Shown here: positions 9,734-19,899 of the stretch, in pieces
Layout: the number at the start of each line of letters is the position of its first letter
How positions within the stretch are numbered: the first letter of the stretch is position 1
Assembly: GCF_021568795.1 (NCBI RefSeq)
Contig: NZ_JAKGUE010000003.1
Span: 1 to 64,000, forward strand
Reading direction: 5' to 3'
Source of the DNA: Dethiosulfovibrio faecalis
GTDB lineage: Bacteria > Synergistota > Synergistia > Synergistales > Dethiosulfovibrionaceae
DNA length: 64,000 nt
Translations under genes and position numbers: made by a program
The notes under the pieces: model-generated
What the model saw: only the letters and a program-made list of their open reading frames with translations
What the model was told of the DNA's origin: nothing
Database searches by the model: none

Positions 9734-10863
9734 CTCATGTCTCCCGGGATATGTATTGTTAGCCATGCGACAATTTGCTCAACACTACTCTCGTCAATTT
9801 CCTCTAAACCAAAAATTTTTATTAATTTTTTAACAAAAAGACGAACTTTAGTCTCTCTAGAGTTGCGTTTATTCCAATCAATAACCGCGAGCTCTTCCAT
9901 ACCACGGAGCAAGCTGTAAGTAAGATTTTCGACTTGAGCGGCAGAAGTATCATTACCCCTCAAGAGATCATGAATAATAAAATCGTAAAGAGACGAAATC
10001 TGATCTGTATATTTCCCTTGATAACTGGTGACAACTTGAGGTTTCCGGGATAAAAATTCCTTTTGATCGACAGCTACTTCCTCTTGATTTATTGTAAAAC
10101 CTGGTTCTTCAGGAGAAACCTCTTCTGTTTCCGACATTTCCTCTTCTTCGGTTTGAATCACAACACCCCCTAACGCATCCAAAACATCAACATATGCCTG
10201 ACGATCTAAACAGTACAGCAGCTCGCTTGCCGGAACACGAAGATTAAAACCATCTCGAAGAGTTCCCGCTTGAAAAGACAAATCCACAACGCCATCTTCG
10301 TCTACTTCAGCCTCAATCTGGGTCGCCGCATCAATTCGCTCATTCAAATGAGAAAAACGAGTGTGCGGCTCCCGGGTTTTCAGGAGAAACGGATCTTTAC
10401 CATCATACGCCTGCAAAATTACGAAAATAATAGTGTCAGCTGATAAAAGATATACTTTAGAGTGTCTTTCATTAATAGCATCAATAAAACCATCTTTGCC
10501 GTGGGCTATACCGCCTTCTTGGTTACGCACTTCGTTCAATGCATCAGCTAATTTGTTGTAAGCCGACAAAACCTTGTCAAAAACGCTTGCCCCGCGCGTG
10601 TTTTGCAGCCCTAAGGATTCAAGCACGACAGTTAAATACGTCTGGGTTGATGGCCTGTTTGACGGCACAGGGTATCCCAATTCATTTAAAACAGTAATGC
10701 ATACTGACTCCACAAAAGATTTACACAATTCAATCATACTACACCCTTTACATTCAAAGGTGGTTACAAGATCGACATAATGCTCCTGTAGATTAGGAGC
10801 ATCCGGCCAACGGCTTGCTGCCGCCTTGAAGGCAGGGGCAATATCGTCAAGAGATCTTGTCAT
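9730..10863 (-). CDS. HEPN/Abi_C-like protein with HsdR-like C-terminal tail
   Basis: A 377-residue protein embedded between hsdS and hsdR with ATGA overlaps on both sides, so it is part of the restriction operon. Residues about 90-165 resemble the Abi_C abortive-infection domain, with R113-N114-x6-H121-G in [12 protein letters not shown], a HEPN-ribonuclease-like signature. An acidic linker (about 235-255) follows. Residues 300-350 align without gaps to the HsdR C-terminus: [19 protein letters not shown] versus [19 protein letters not shown]. The gene is visibly AT-richer than hsdM and hsdR. I infer an accessory RNase-type effector that may dock on HsdM/HsdS in place of HsdR. RNase activity is not shown. 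Confidence 0.7.
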   Translation of the reverse strand: MTRSLDDIAPAFKAAASRWPDAPNLQEHYVDLVTTFECKGCSMIELCKSFVESVCITVLNELGYPVPSNRPSTQTYLTVVLESLGLQNTRGASVFDKVLSAYNKLADALNEVRNQEGGIAHGKDGFIDAINERHSKVYLLSADTIIFVILQAYDGKDPFLLKTREPHTRFSHLNERIDAATQIEAEVDEDGVVDLSFQAGTLRDGFNLRVPASELLYCLDRQAYVDVLDALGGVVIQTEEEEMSETEEVSPEEPGFTINQEEVAVDQKEFLSRKPQVVTSYQGKYTDQISSLYDFIIHDLLRGNDTSAAQVENLTYSLLRGMEELAVIDWNKRNSRETKVRLFVKKLIKIFGLEEIDESSVEQIVAWLTIHIPGDMR

Positions 10864-12095
10864 AGTTTAGCCTCTTCGACAAAATTATCTGCATCGGGGA
10901 CTCGAAGTTCTCCGGAGATGAGCTTGGGGAGCAGGGTATCTCGAAGGGAGGCGAGAGATTTTGACTCAAAAAGATTTTCATACCATCGATCAAAAATAGA
11001 CCCCACAGAATTATTAAACATAGCAAGAATGTCTTCAGGGGGCTGTACAACCAAGATTTGCTTCATATCTCGTCCAGTAAAGTGCCCGAGCCCCGTAGTT
11101 TGTTTATTTCTCGCAATTTCAGCAAGCAAGGAGCGTATAGATTTTAGAAGGTAAAAGATAAAGTGCTTTTCGATTTTTTTATGAGGAAGAACACGAAAGA
11201 TATGTTGATTCAACCAAGCGGGACCCCCACACCAGATAAAAGTATCTATAGAAGTATCAGGATTCCCAGACCAAGACAACAAGAGAGATCCATTGCTGAT
11301 TCTATACTTGTCGTCAAGCTCTGTCTTTGTGAATTTGGTCTGGCCAGAAATTCCATTTTTTAATTCAGCAATTTTTATTATAGGTAATGCGTCATTTTCA
11401 TTTGTAAAATGAGAACTGCGATAAGCAGCTCCATTTACGAACCTTGCAGAATCATATAATGAACGTGTTTTCCACCCCTTCGGGATCTCTCCGAGCTCCG
11501 AATCATCGAAACTATCGGGGAAGAGCGAGGCGATCTCGTCAGACAGACCTGTCGGGCGGCCTTCGACCTTTGCACGGACCGGATCGAAATCCACGAACCA
11601 TGACTTGAAGATAGTCCGAGCCATAGTTTCTAGAGTATTGTTCATCCGCCGGTTCAGTTCAATCCTGTCGTCCAGCGAGCCTAGGATGTGAGCGATAGCC
11701 TGTTGTTCGCCTAATTCAGGAACAAATATCTTGCGTGCGTGTACATCATTCCTGTTTAAGCCAGGTACCGCACTATCTGCATTCATGGAACAAAGACCAA
11801 GAGACTTAAGCAAATAATAGGTGTAGCGCAAATCCCTATATTCCGCTCTAATAACATAAAATGTCGTATCAATAGGCCAGAAAGGCTGTGTCGTATAATG
11901 TACCGTACCAACAGTACCTTTTCTGCCAATCACAATCCCAGGCCCTTCTATCAAGGGTTTATTATGAAAACCAACGGAACCGTTTGAACCATAGACGCGG
12001 TAGGAACCACTTCCTCTTTTTTTCTTAGGAAGACTCTTCCCATAAGCTAAAGGGCAAAATTCGCCTACTGTTGTTTTCCGCCACTCACTCCCCAT
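10860..12095 (-). CDS. hsdS: Type I restriction enzyme, specificity subunit (HsdS)
   Basis: A 411-residue DNA-recognition subunit with two target-recognition domains (about 1-130 and 195-340). They are separated by the conserved helical spacer around [19 protein letters not shown] and a second conserved stretch near the C-terminus. It selects the bipartite site methylated by HsdM and cut by HsdR. The target sequence cannot be predicted from this. It overlaps hsdM by 11 bp and abi by 4 bp (ATGA). The recognition domains are AT-richer than the conserved spacers, as is usual for exchangeable TRDs. No frameshift was seen. Confidence 0.92.
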   Translation of the reverse strand: MGSEWRKTTVGEFCPLAYGKSLPKKKRGSGSYRVYGSNGSVGFHNKPLIEGPGIVIGRKGTVGTVHYTTQPFWPIDTTFYVIRAEYRDLRYTYYLLKSLGLCSMNADSAVPGLNRNDVHARKIFVPELGEQQAIAHILGSLDDRIELNRRMNNTLETMARTIFKSWFVDFDPVRAKVEGRPTGLSDEIASLFPDSFDDSELGEIPKGWKTRSLYDSARFVNGAAYRSSHFTNENDALPIIKIAELKNGISGQTKFTKTELDDKYRISNGSLLLSWSGNPDTSIDTFIWCGGPAWLNQHIFRVLPHKKIEKHFIFYLLKSIRSLLAEIARNKQTTGLGHFTGRDMKQILVVQPPEDILAMFNNSVGSIFDRWYENLFESKSLASLRDTLLPKLISGELRVPDADNFVEEAKL

Positions 12096-13635
12096 ACCCC
12101 AAGACCTCCAAATTCCTCCTGATCACTGCCTCCAGCCGGTTGGCCTCGGCGAACTGATCGTAGAGGGTGGCGGAAAGTTGGGCCATCTTTTCCTCGAAGG
12201 GAACGCCGTCGTCCTCTACCTCCGCCGCCCCCACGTAACGTCCAGGGGTCAACACATAGCCCTGTTCCCTGATCTCTTCGATAGAGGCGCTCTTGCAGAA
12301 GCCCGGCAGGTCCTCATATTCACCGGTGTCTTCCTCGCCCCGCCAGGCGTGATAGGTCCTGGCGACCTTGTCGATCTCTTCGTCGGAAAAATCTTTATGG
12401 GTCCGGTCGATAAGGCTTCCCAGGTTACGGGCATCGATGAAAAGGGTGCTCCCGCTCCTATCCCGGAACCTCCCGTTCCTCTTGCTGCGGGTCAAAAACC
12501 ACAGGCACACCGGAATCTGAGTCGTGTAGAAAAGCTGTCCCGGCAGGGAGATCATGCAGTCAACAAGGTCCGCCTCGATCATGTTCTTGCGGATCTCCCC
12601 TTCGGTATTGGTGTTGGTCGACATGGAGCCGTTCGCCATGACGAAACCGGCGATTCCGTTGGGCGATAGGTGATGGATAAAGTGCTGAATCCAGGCGTAG
12701 TTCGCGTTGCTCACCGGTGGAATGCCGTATTCCCAGCGTGAGTCTTCCCTCAGACGTTCGCCCCCCCAGTCGCTCATGTTAAAGGGCGGATTTGCGAGTA
12801 TGAAGTCGGCCCTCAGATCTTTATGCAGATCGTTATGGAAACTGTCTCCATGGTGGGGACCAAGGTTGGCGTCAAGTCCTCTTATGGCCAGGTTCATCAT
12901 AGCCATACGCCAGGTTGTGGGGTTGGACTCCTGTCCGTATATGGCGATGTCGCCCAGGCGACCGCCTCGCTCTTCGACGAAACGTTCGCTTTGAACGAAC
13001 ATGCCGCCGGAGCCACAGCACGGGTCGTACACCCTTCCCTTGTAGGGCTCTATCATCCCGACAAGCAGTTTAACCACACATTGAGGGGTGTAAAATTCCC
13101 CGCCACCTTTGCCCTCAGCTGCGGCGAAACGACCGAGGAAATACTCGTATACTCGGCCGAGAACGTCTTTTGATCGAGATTCATCGTCTCCAAGTCCGAT
13201 CTTGCCAATTATGTCGATTAGCTCCCCCAGACGGTATTTATCCAGAGAAGGACGTGAGTAGTCTTTGGGAAGAACTCCCTTGAGGGTCGGATTTTCCTTC
13301 TCTATAGCCACCATAGCGTCGTCTACTATTTTCCCTATGGTCGGTTGCTTGGCGCTGTTCTGTAGCCTTTTCCAGCGGGCCTCTTGGGGAACCCAGAAGA
13401 TGTTGGCCGCCGCGTATTCGTCCCGGTCCTCCGGGTCGGTGTACTCGGTTTCCTTCATGGCCTCCAACTCGGCGTACTTGCTCTGGAAGGCATCGGAGAT
13501 GTATTTGAGAAAGATCAAACCCAGAACCACGTGTTTATACTCCGAAGCGTCCATATGTCCCCGAAGCTTGTCGGCAGCGGCCCACAGCTGATTCTCAAAG
13601 CCAAGGTTGGCGCCGTTCGTCTTTTTTTCCGCCAT
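12085..13635 (-). CDS. hsdM: Type I restriction enzyme, M subunit (HsdM)
   Basis: A 516-residue adenine-N6 DNA methyltransferase. An N-terminal helical HsdM_N domain ([22 protein letters not shown]) is followed by the SAM-binding motif [10 protein letters not shown] and the catalytic NPPF motif. It works with HsdS to methylate host sites and forms the platform for HsdR. The ATG at 13635 has AGGGAG upstream. The gene heads the hsdM-hsdS-abi-hsdR string and lies 26 bp after rhuM, so all five may share a transcript. GC content matches the chromosome better than hsdS or abi. Confidence 0.94.
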   Translation of the reverse strand: MAEKKTNGANLGFENQLWAAADKLRGHMDASEYKHVVLGLIFLKYISDAFQSKYAELEAMKETEYTDPEDRDEYAAANIFWVPQEARWKRLQNSAKQPTIGKIVDDAMVAIEKENPTLKGVLPKDYSRPSLDKYRLGELIDIIGKIGLGDDESRSKDVLGRVYEYFLGRFAAAEGKGGGEFYTPQCVVKLLVGMIEPYKGRVYDPCCGSGGMFVQSERFVEERGGRLGDIAIYGQESNPTTWRMAMMNLAIRGLDANLGPHHGDSFHNDLHKDLRADFILANPPFNMSDWGGERLREDSRWEYGIPPVSNANYAWIQHFIHHLSPNGIAGFVMANGSMSTNTNTEGEIRKNMIEADLVDCMISLPGQLFYTTQIPVCLWFLTRSKRNGRFRDRSGSTLFIDARNLGSLIDRTHKDFSDEEIDKVARTYHAWRGEEDTGEYEDLPGFCKSASIEEIREQGYVLTPGRYVGAAEVEDDGVPFEEKMAQLSATLYDQFAEANRLEAVIRRNLEVLGYGE

Positions 13636-13661
13636 ATTTCTCCCTCTTTCCCGTCTATTAG

Positions 13662-14666
13662 CTATAGGTTATCGTCTCTTTCTTGTGCATCTCGAATACG
13701 CTTTATTTCCCGATCAAAGTCCGAGACAAACTCCCGGTCCTGTCTCTCTCTATATACGTCGTATTCCTGCTCGGCCTTCAACCTTGCGTTCAATGCACTT
13801 ATCTTTCCCCTGTCTTCGAGGATAGGATAGCTGGAAAGCTCCAGAAAGCTGTCCAGAAATCGGGCCCAGTCCTTCATTTTCATGACAATCTGCCGCTCAG
13901 CCCGATTTTCCGCAAGGTCTAGGTAGGCGGCCACGATTCGATTCAATTCCCTTATATGAGCCTCGCTGAGATAATTTTTGGCGACGGACACATCGGATTT
14001 CAGGATTTTTCCGTCAGGAGCGTGCTTCCAGGTTGTCAGCCCCATATTTACTTTTTCCGCATCCGCCGAATCGTAGATGATTTCAGCGGCGGTTTTCCCG
14101 GTTATGGCCCAGTGAAGTTTATTTTGAACAGTGGCGAAAAACTCCTGTGTAACAGGGGCTTTTCTGTCGTAGTCCACCGAGAGGGCATAAATGTCGGTGA
14201 TTTTTTGGTAGAATCGACGCTCGCTGGCCCGGATTTCCCTTATTCTCTCCAGAAGCTCGTCGAAATAATCCTTGCCGAAATGTTTTCCCTGTTTCAGTCG
14301 TTCATCGTCCAGAACAAAGCCCTTGATGATGAACTCCTTCAGGGTTTTTGTCGCCCAGATACGGAACTGGGTGGCCTCATAGCTGCTGACCCGGTATCCT
14401 ACGGCGATAATGGCGTCAAGATTATAATATTTTGTGCTGTAATTCTTACCGTCGGCGGCAGTTGTTTCCAAAATGGAAACAACTGCTTCCTCGTTCAGTT
14501 CACCGGAGACAAAGATATTTTTTAGATGCTTGCTGATAGCCGGTATCTTTACATTGAACAGTTCAGCCAACGCTTTCTGCGTCAGCCAGAAATTTTCGTC
14601 GTGAAACAAAACGCCGACTTTCTTATTTCCTTCCGGGGTGTTATAGAGGATTATATCGTCATTCAT
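13662..14666 (-). CDS. rhuM: RhuM family protein
   Basis: A protein of about 334 residues of the RhuM (virulence_RhuM) family. The N-terminus has a winged-helix-like segment ([26 protein letters not shown]), then the conserved [26 protein letters not shown] and [18 protein letters not shown] motifs. Members are often found beside type I restriction genes or on pathogenicity islands; their biochemical role is unclear. The start at 14666 is favoured by GAGGTGGG upstream; an earlier in-frame start at 14699 lacks a good RBS. It is first in the restriction operon. A possible fragment of a second copy sits at 6421-6474. Confidence 0.8.
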   Translation of the reverse strand: MNDDIILYNTPEGNKKVGVLFHDENFWLTQKALAELFNVKIPAISKHLKNIFVSGELNEEAVVSILETTAADGKNYSTKYYNLDAIIAVGYRVSSYEATQFRIWATKTLKEFIIKGFVLDDERLKQGKHFGKDYFDELLERIREIRASERRFYQKITDIYALSVDYDRKAPVTQEFFATVQNKLHWAITGKTAAEIIYDSADAEKVNMGLTTWKHAPDGKILKSDVSVAKNYLSEAHIRELNRIVAAYLDLAENRAERQIVMKMKDWARFLDSFLELSSYPILEDRGKISALNARLKAEQEYDVYRERQDREFVSDFDREIKRIRDAQERDDNL

Positions 14667-14775
14667 AATCCCACCTCTTTCCCGTTTTATTAGCCCCACG
14701 CCGTTGATCAGACACGATTATAGATAGCTGTCTGCTTAACCGATTATGATGATATCACTGTTGCACAAAATAAAC

Positions 14776-14819
14776 CAAGAGGTAGGGCTTCTGCCGTTTA
14801 GCACAGTCCCCACCTCTTG
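14776..14819 (-). terminator. Probable transcription terminator between trpA and rhuM
   Basis: CAAGAGGT pairs with ACCTCTTG at the base, and GGG/CCC pair further in. On the minus strand it is followed by T-rich GTTTATTTT. It would end transcripts coming from the trp operon before the restriction island. The remaining AT-rich spacer 14820-14955 holds no convincing gene. Confidence 0.55.
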
Positions 14820-14955
14820 TACGTCAATCACATCTCGACAAAACACAGCGTTGTTTATTTAATCAATATCAGCAGTTCTATCGACAAAAAGTCGTTTTTT
14901 GTGCCAGAATCAGTTAAAAATATCTATCTTAGTTATGCTATCGTTGAACAAAGGT

Positions 14956-15732
14956 CTAGCCGATGGCCGAGGCTATCTCACCTATCAGCTTGGCTCCGCA
15001 GGCCACTCCCTTTGGGCCTCCGCCGGAACCGTGAACCGCCTTCACCACGGCGCTTCCTACCACAACGCCGTCCACCAGAGGGGCCACCTGTGCGGCTCTC
15101 TCCGGACCGTCTATTCCGAACCCCAGCGCCAGAGGCACCGAGACGTTACGCCTCACCCTTTCGATGTAGCTCGCCATTCCCTCGTGAAGGCTTCCCTGCC
15201 CCGTCACCCCCAGCAGGGACACGCAGTAGATGAACCCCTCGGCCCTGCGGCCTATCTCGGCCAGCCTGTCATCGGCTATGTTGGGGGAGACCATGAGTAT
15301 AGGGGTCACACCGCGACTTTTAAGGGCCTGGTGAAGTTCGTCTCCCTCGTCGAAGGGCAGGTCGGGAACTATCACCGCCGCCACACCGGCGTCTGCCAGA
15401 TCTGAGGCGAAACGGTCCACCCCGTAGGACATGATCGGGTTGAAGTATCCCATCAGTATGATCGGCACCGCTACCTTTCCGGCTATCTCTCCGGCGGTTT
15501 TCACCACCGATTCCAGGGTGGTGCCGCAGGCCAAAGCCCTCTGCCCCGCCTCCTGTATCACCGGGCCGTCCGCCAACGGATCGGAAAAGGGCATGCCCAG
15601 CTCAACCGCGTCGGCACCGGCCTCCACCATGGCCTCCACCAGGCTGACGGTGGTCTCCAGGTCCGGGTCTCCCGCCATCACGAAGGGGATCAGAGCGGTT
15701 CCCCCGTCGAAAATCACCTTAAGGTCTCTCAT
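14956..15732 (-). CDS. trpA: Tryptophan synthase alpha chain
   Basis: A 258-residue TIM-barrel enzyme that cleaves indole-3-glycerol phosphate to indole and glyceraldehyde 3-phosphate. The catalytic glutamate lies in [10 protein letters not shown] and the aspartate in [20 protein letters not shown] forms part of the phosphate site. It is the last gene of the trp operon and overlaps trpB by ATGA, which favours the balanced production needed for the alpha2-beta2 complex. Length and motifs are normal. Confidence 0.96.
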   Translation of the reverse strand: MRDLKVIFDGGTALIPFVMAGDPDLETTVSLVEAMVEAGADAVELGMPFSDPLADGPVIQEAGQRALACGTTLESVVKTAGEIAGKVAVPIILMGYFNPIMSYGVDRFASDLADAGVAAVIVPDLPFDEGDELHQALKSRGVTPILMVSPNIADDRLAEIGRRAEGFIYCVSLLGVTGQGSLHEGMASYIERVRRNVSVPLALGFGIDGPERAAQVAPLVDGVVVGSAVVKAVHGSGGGPKGVACGAKLIGEIASAIG

Positions 15733-16916
15733 ATCCGATCGTCCTCCTTCAGAAGAAACGGCCTCACCGAATCCATGTCCTTGTCGCCCCGGCCGGACAG
15801 GTTCACCACCACTATGGTGTTTTCGTCCAGCTCCGGAGCCATAACCGAGACCTGGGCCAGAGCGTGGGAGCTCTCCAGGGCCGGTATTATCCCCTCCAGG
15901 AAACAGAGTTCGCCGTAAGCAGCCACGGCCTGGTCGTCGGTTACGGAGACGTACTCAACCCTGCCGCTGTCCTTGAAGAAGCTGTGCTGGGGTCCCACTC
16001 CGGGGTAGTCCAGCCCGGCCGATAGGGAGTAGGGCTCTATGACCTGACCGTCGTCGGTCTGAAGCAGATAGGACCTGCTGCCGTGGAGGACGCCGACCCG
16101 GCCCTCCGACAGTGTGACGGCATGCTCTCCCGTCTCGACCCCGTGTCCTGCCGCCTCGACCCCTATCATGCGGACCGACTTGTCCTCCACGAAGGGATAG
16201 AAGATTCCCATGGCGTTGCTTCCCCCGCCCACGCAGGCAACGACGACGTCGGGCAGACGTCCCTCGTCGGCCATGATCTGCTCTTTGGTCTCGTCGCCTA
16301 TGATCCTCTGGAAGTCTCGGACCATGGACGGGTAGGGATGGGGGCCTACGACCGAGCCTATTATGTAGTGGCAACCCTCCACGTGGGCGACCCAGTGTCT
16401 TATGGCCTCGTTGGTGGCGTCCTTCAGGGTCTTGTTTCCCGACGACACCGGGACCACCTCGGCGCCGAGTAGCCTCATTCGGTCAACGTTCATCCTCTGT
16501 CTCTCTATGTCCAGCTCGCCCATGAAGACGGTGCATTCCATGCCGAATCTGGCGGCGGCGGTGGCGCTGGCGACGCCGTGCTGTCCCGCTCCGGTCTCGG
16601 CTATTATCCTCTTCTTGCCCAGACGGCGGGCTATGAGTGCCTGGCCCAGGGCGTTGTTTATCTTGTGGGCTCCCGTGTGGTTCAGGTCCTCCCTCTTGAG
16701 GTAGATTTTTGCGCCCAGAGCGTCGGAAAGCCTCTCGGCGTAATACAGAGGGGTGGGGCGACCGCTGTATTTGTTCAGCAGTACCTTAAGCTCCTCCTGA
16801 AAATCGCCGTCGGTCCGCACCTCCTGGTAGACCCGATCCAGTTCCTCCAGGGCCGGAAAAAGCGTCTCCGGCACGTAGCGACCGCCGTATGGGCCGAAAT
16901 ATCCCTTTTTATTCAT
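15729..16916 (-). CDS. trpB: Tryptophan synthase beta chain
   Basis: A 395-residue PLP enzyme joining indole and serine to make tryptophan. The PLP lysine is in [21 protein letters not shown] and GGGSNAMG bind substrate and cofactor phosphate; [11 protein letters not shown] is also conserved. This is the TrpB1 type that partners TrpA. It starts 2 bp after the trpF stop and overlaps trpA by 4 bp. All key residues appear intact. Confidence 0.97.
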   Translation of the reverse strand: MNKKGYFGPYGGRYVPETLFPALEELDRVYQEVRTDGDFQEELKVLLNKYSGRPTPLYYAERLSDALGAKIYLKREDLNHTGAHKINNALGQALIARRLGKKRIIAETGAGQHGVASATAAARFGMECTVFMGELDIERQRMNVDRMRLLGAEVVPVSSGNKTLKDATNEAIRHWVAHVEGCHYIIGSVVGPHPYPSMVRDFQRIIGDETKEQIMADEGRLPDVVVACVGGGSNAMGIFYPFVEDKSVRMIGVEAAGHGVETGEHAVTLSEGRVGVLHGSRSYLLQTDDGQVIEPYSLSAGLDYPGVGPQHSFFKDSGRVEYVSVTDDQAVAAYGELCFLEGIIPALESSHALAQVSVMAPELDENTIVVVNLSGRGDKDMDSVRPFLLKEDDRI

Positions 16917-16918
16917 GA

Positions 16919-17542
16919 TTACAGCTCCTCTCCCTCAAGGGCTCTGACGATCTCGACCGCCCGAGCCATCTTTTTTCCGTCCTTTATTCCCGGGGCGGTC
17001 TCCAGGGCGCTGTTCAGATCCACCGCCGGAGGCATCGCGGTCCTGACCGCCTTTTCCAGATTGTCCGGTCCGAGCCCTCCCGCCAGTATCCACGGTCGGC
17101 CTGTTTCCCTGCCTCGAAGCATCTTCCAGTCGAAGGGACGGCCCGTTCCTCCGGTGGCCCGGCCGACCCTGCCGTCCAGCAGAAGCCAGTCCGCTCCGCC
17201 GTAGGACAGGGCCTCGTCCAGGTCCTCTTTCGAGGCTATGCCGAAGGCCTTGATCGTCTTTATGGGCACCGAAGCCACGATCTCGGGGCTCTCGGAACCG
17301 TGAAACTGGACGCAGTCGAAAAGGCGGCTGGAGACTATCTCCTCAAGCTCCGACTCGGACGGGTTCGCCACCACCGCGACGGTGGAGGAAAAGGGAGGCA
17401 GGCCCCCTACGAGACTCGACACGTCCTCCAGGGAAACTTTTCTCGGGCTGTCCGCCAGTATGAATCCCAGGGCGTCCACCCCCAGGGAAAGGGCCGTCTC
17501 CACGTCCTCCCTGCGGGTGAGGCCGCATATCTTGATCTTCAC
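16919..17542 (-). CDS. trpF: Phosphoribosylanthranilate isomerase
   Basis: A 207-residue TIM-barrel isomerase of the tryptophan pathway, converting phosphoribosyl-anthranilate to CdRP. The general-base cysteine is in the N-terminal [12 protein letters not shown] and the acid aspartate in [24 protein letters not shown] and VDLNSALE complete the phosphate site, the latter a variant of the usual VDVSSGVE. It overlaps trpC by 4 bp. It is a separate gene, not fused to trpC as in enterobacteria. Confidence 0.94.
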   Translation of the reverse strand: MKIKICGLTRREDVETALSLGVDALGFILADSPRKVSLEDVSSLVGGLPPFSSTVAVVANPSESELEEIVSSRLFDCVQFHGSESPEIVASVPIKTIKAFGIASKEDLDEALSYGGADWLLLDGRVGRATGGTGRPFDWKMLRGRETGRPWILAGGLGPDNLEKAVRTAMPPAVDLNSALETAPGIKDGKKMARAVEIVRALEGEEL

Positions 17543-18285
17543 GGCGCTCCCCTCAGCTCGGCGACAATCGAGGCGGGATCGTCGGACCTCATAAGCGCCT
17601 CTCCCACCAGAACGGCGTCCACCCCGGCGGCCTTCAGCCTTTTCGTGTCCTCGCCGGAGCCTATGCCGCTCTCTGCAACGACTACACGGCCGTCTCTGGC
17701 ACCGAGGCGGGCCATCTCTCCGATAAGCCGCTCCGAGACGGAGAGGTCCACGGAGAAGTCCCTAAGATCTCTGTTGTTGATGCCCACTATTTTCGCGTCG
17801 GCCTCCAGTGCCCGATGCAGTTCTTTTTCGTCGTGGACCTCCACCAAAGGCTCCATGCCTAGTTTCGCCGTCTGGGAGATCATCTCCTTCAGTCCGTCTC
17901 CGGGAAGTATGGCGGCTATGAGCAGCACGGCGTCGGCCCCTATGAGACGGCTCTGTTCCAGCTGAACCGGATGGATCAGGAAATCCTTCCGAAGTATGGG
18001 CAGATCCGTACCGGGACGTAGGAAGCACAGCACATCCTCGCCTCCCAGAAAGAAGTCCCTGTCGGTCAGTATGGACAGTGCGGCGACTCCGCCTCTCTCG
18101 TAGGCCTCCACCTTTGCCGGAAGGTCGGCGTCCGGGGCGAAGGCTCCCTTGCTGGGGGATCCTCTTTTTATCTCCCCTATGACGGACATTCCCGAAACCG
18201 CCAGGGCCTCGAAGAGGGATTTTCTGGGAGCGGTCAGGGCCGCCACCTCCTCCGCCTTCCTGGCGACGATGCGGTCCAGTATCAC
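17539..18285 (-). CDS. trpC: Indole-3-glycerol phosphate synthase
   Basis: A 248-residue enzyme closing the indole ring from CdRP. Motifs are GEIKRGSPSKG, RKDFLI, INNRDL and AESGI. The frame stays open far upstream (to 18957), but that part is the reverse frame of trpD and is not protein-like. I place the start at GTG 18285, which overlaps the trpD stop as GTGA and begins VILDRIVARKAEEV, the normal N-terminus. It acts between TrpF and TrpA. Confidence 0.93.
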   Translation of the reverse strand: MILDRIVARKAEEVAALTAPRKSLFEALAVSGMSVIGEIKRGSPSKGAFAPDADLPAKVEAYERGGVAALSILTDRDFFLGGEDVLCFLRPGTDLPILRKDFLIHPVQLEQSRLIGADAVLLIAAILPGDGLKEMISQTAKLGMEPLVEVHDEKELHRALEADAKIVGINNRDLRDFSVDLSVSERLIGEMARLGARDGRVVVAESGIGSGEDTKRLKAAGVDAVLVGEALMRSDDPASIVAELRGAP

Positions 18286-19307
18286 GCCGCACCCTCCAGA
18301 GAACGGGCGGTCTCGGCGATCTCCTCGAGCTTTTTCCCCGCCAGGCCCGAGTCGATCACCTCTTTCGCCATGGAGACCCCCGCGGCGATAGACTCCACCC
18401 GACCTGCCACGAAAAGGGCCGCTCCGGAGTTCAGTAGGACGACGTCTTTTTTCGGGCCCTCCTTTCCCTTCAGTATCGAGAGGACTATCTCCCGGTTGAC
18501 CTGGGCGTCTCCTCCGGAGGCGAAACCTATCGGGGCGGAGGAGAGCCCCACCGACTCGGGGGTTATCTCCATCTCTATAAGCTCGCCATCGTCGAAAAGG
18601 CAGGCCCTGTTTGGTCCGGAGAGGGACAGCTCGTCCATTCCGCCGTGGCCGTGGACCACCATGGCCCTCTTCATCCCCAAGGAACCCAGGACCTCCGCCA
18701 TGGGAGTCACCAGCTCCGGCGAGAAGACGCCCATGAGCTCCCGGTCGGGCATGGCCGGGTTGGTGAGGGGACCGAGGACGTTGAATATGGTCCTCACCCC
18801 CATGGCCTTTCTGATAGGGGCCACGTTTTTCATGGCTCTGTGGAAATTCGGAGCAAAGAGAAAACCGAAGCCGGTCCTGTCGATGCATTTCGCCACCGAT
18901 CCGGGAGAGGATAAAAAGGGAACCCCCAGGGCCTCCAGGACGTCGGCGCTGCCGCATCTGCTGGAAACGGACCTGTTGCCGTGTTTTGCCACGGCAACCC
19001 CGGCGGAGGCGGCCACTATGGCGGCGGCTGTGGATATGTTGAAGGTTCCGGTGCAGTCTCCGCCGGTTCCCACTATGTCCAGAAGAGGCGCTCTCGGAAC
19101 GGAAACCGCCCTGGCCTTGCCCCTCATGACCTTGGCGGCGGCGGCGATCTCCTCCACAGTCTCGCCCTTGGCCCTCAGTCCGGTGAGAAAGGCGGCGACC
19201 TGAGCCTCCGGCGCCCTGCCGTCCATGATTCCGTCCATGGCCTCTTCCATAGCGTCTTTCGTCAGGTTCTCCCTGCGGAGCAAGGTCTCAAGCGCAGTTC
19301 TCAACAT
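18282..19307 (-). CDS. trpD: Anthranilate phosphoribosyltransferase
   Basis: A 341-residue enzyme transferring phosphoribose from PRPP to anthranilate. The PRPP loop reads VGTGGDCTGTFNIS; KHGNRSVSS and HGHGGMDELS are also conserved. It is monofunctional, since trpG is a separate gene. Its start lies inside the 3' end of trpG (20-bp overlap), pointing to translational coupling. The C-terminal end overlaps trpC. Confidence 0.95.
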   Translation of the reverse strand: MLRTALETLLRRENLTKDAMEEAMDGIMDGRAPEAQVAAFLTGLRAKGETVEEIAAAAKVMRGKARAVSVPRAPLLDIVGTGGDCTGTFNISTAAAIVAASAGVAVAKHGNRSVSSRCGSADVLEALGVPFLSSPGSVAKCIDRTGFGFLFAPNFHRAMKNVAPIRKAMGVRTIFNVLGPLTNPAMPDRELMGVFSPELVTPMAEVLGSLGMKRAMVVHGHGGMDELSLSGPNRACLFDDGELIEMEITPESVGLSSAPIGFASGGDAQVNREIVLSILKGKEGPKKDVVLLNSGAALFVAGRVESIAAGVSMAKEVIDSGLAGKKLEEIAETARSLEGAA

Positions 19308-19899
19308 AGCGGTCGCATCTCCTCTCGTTTTTGCCGGACGTCAGTCCGCAGAAATTCTTCAACAACAGCCTTCCCGCCTCGGTAAGCACCGCCTCGGGAT
19401 GGAACTGGACTCCGTAAAGCGAGTACCTCTCGTGTTCCATCGCCATGATCGTTCCGTCGCCGGTCCTGGCGGTTACCCGCATCTCCGGCGGAAGAGTTCT
19501 CTCCTCGACGACCAGAGAGTGGTATCTGGTGGCGCCGAAGGGCGACGGAAGCTGCTCGAAGATCCCCTCCCCCCGGTGAAACACCGGCGACACCTTGCCG
19601 TGACAGGGAACGTCCGCTCGGACCACCGATCCGCCGAAAACCTCGGCCATGGCCTGATGACCCAGACATACGCCCAAAACCGGGATCTTTCCGGCGAAGG
19701 TCCCTATGGCGTCCTTGGATATTCCCGCCTCCGAAGGCGTTCCGGGACCGGGAGAGATCACCAGCCGGTCCGGCGCCATGGCCTTCAGATCACTCACGGT
19801 GGGGCCGTAGTTTCGGACCACCTCCACCCGGTCGAAGGAGGAAAGCATCTGGACCAGGTTCCAGGTAAAGGAATCGTAGTTGTCTATCATCAAGATCAT
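19288..19899 (-). CDS. trpG: Anthranilate synthase glutaminase component
   Basis: A 203-residue class I glutamine amidotransferase that supplies ammonia to TrpE. The nucleophile cysteine is in GVCLGHQAMAEVFGG and the His-Glu pair in GVQFHPEAVLTE. It overlaps trpE by 4 bp (ATGA) and trpD by 20 bp. In some bacteria this subunit also serves p-aminobenzoate synthesis; nothing here indicates that. Confidence 0.94.
   Translation of the reverse strand: MILMIDNYDSFTWNLVQMLSSFDRVEVVRNYGPTVSDLKAMAPDRLVISPGPGTPSEAGISKDAIGTFAGKIPVLGVCLGHQAMAEVFGGSVVRADVPCHGKVSPVFHRGEGIFEQLPSPFGATRYHSLVVEERTLPPEMRVTARTGDGTIMAMEHERYSLYGVQFHPEAVLTEAGRLLLKNFCGLTSGKNERRCDRYVENCA

Noticed and set aside
18286-18957. N-terminal extension of trpC to 472 codons
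   Set aside because: The extra part is another frame of trpD and is rich in Arg/Gly/Pro without protein-like pattern. The GTG at 18285 gives the normal start.
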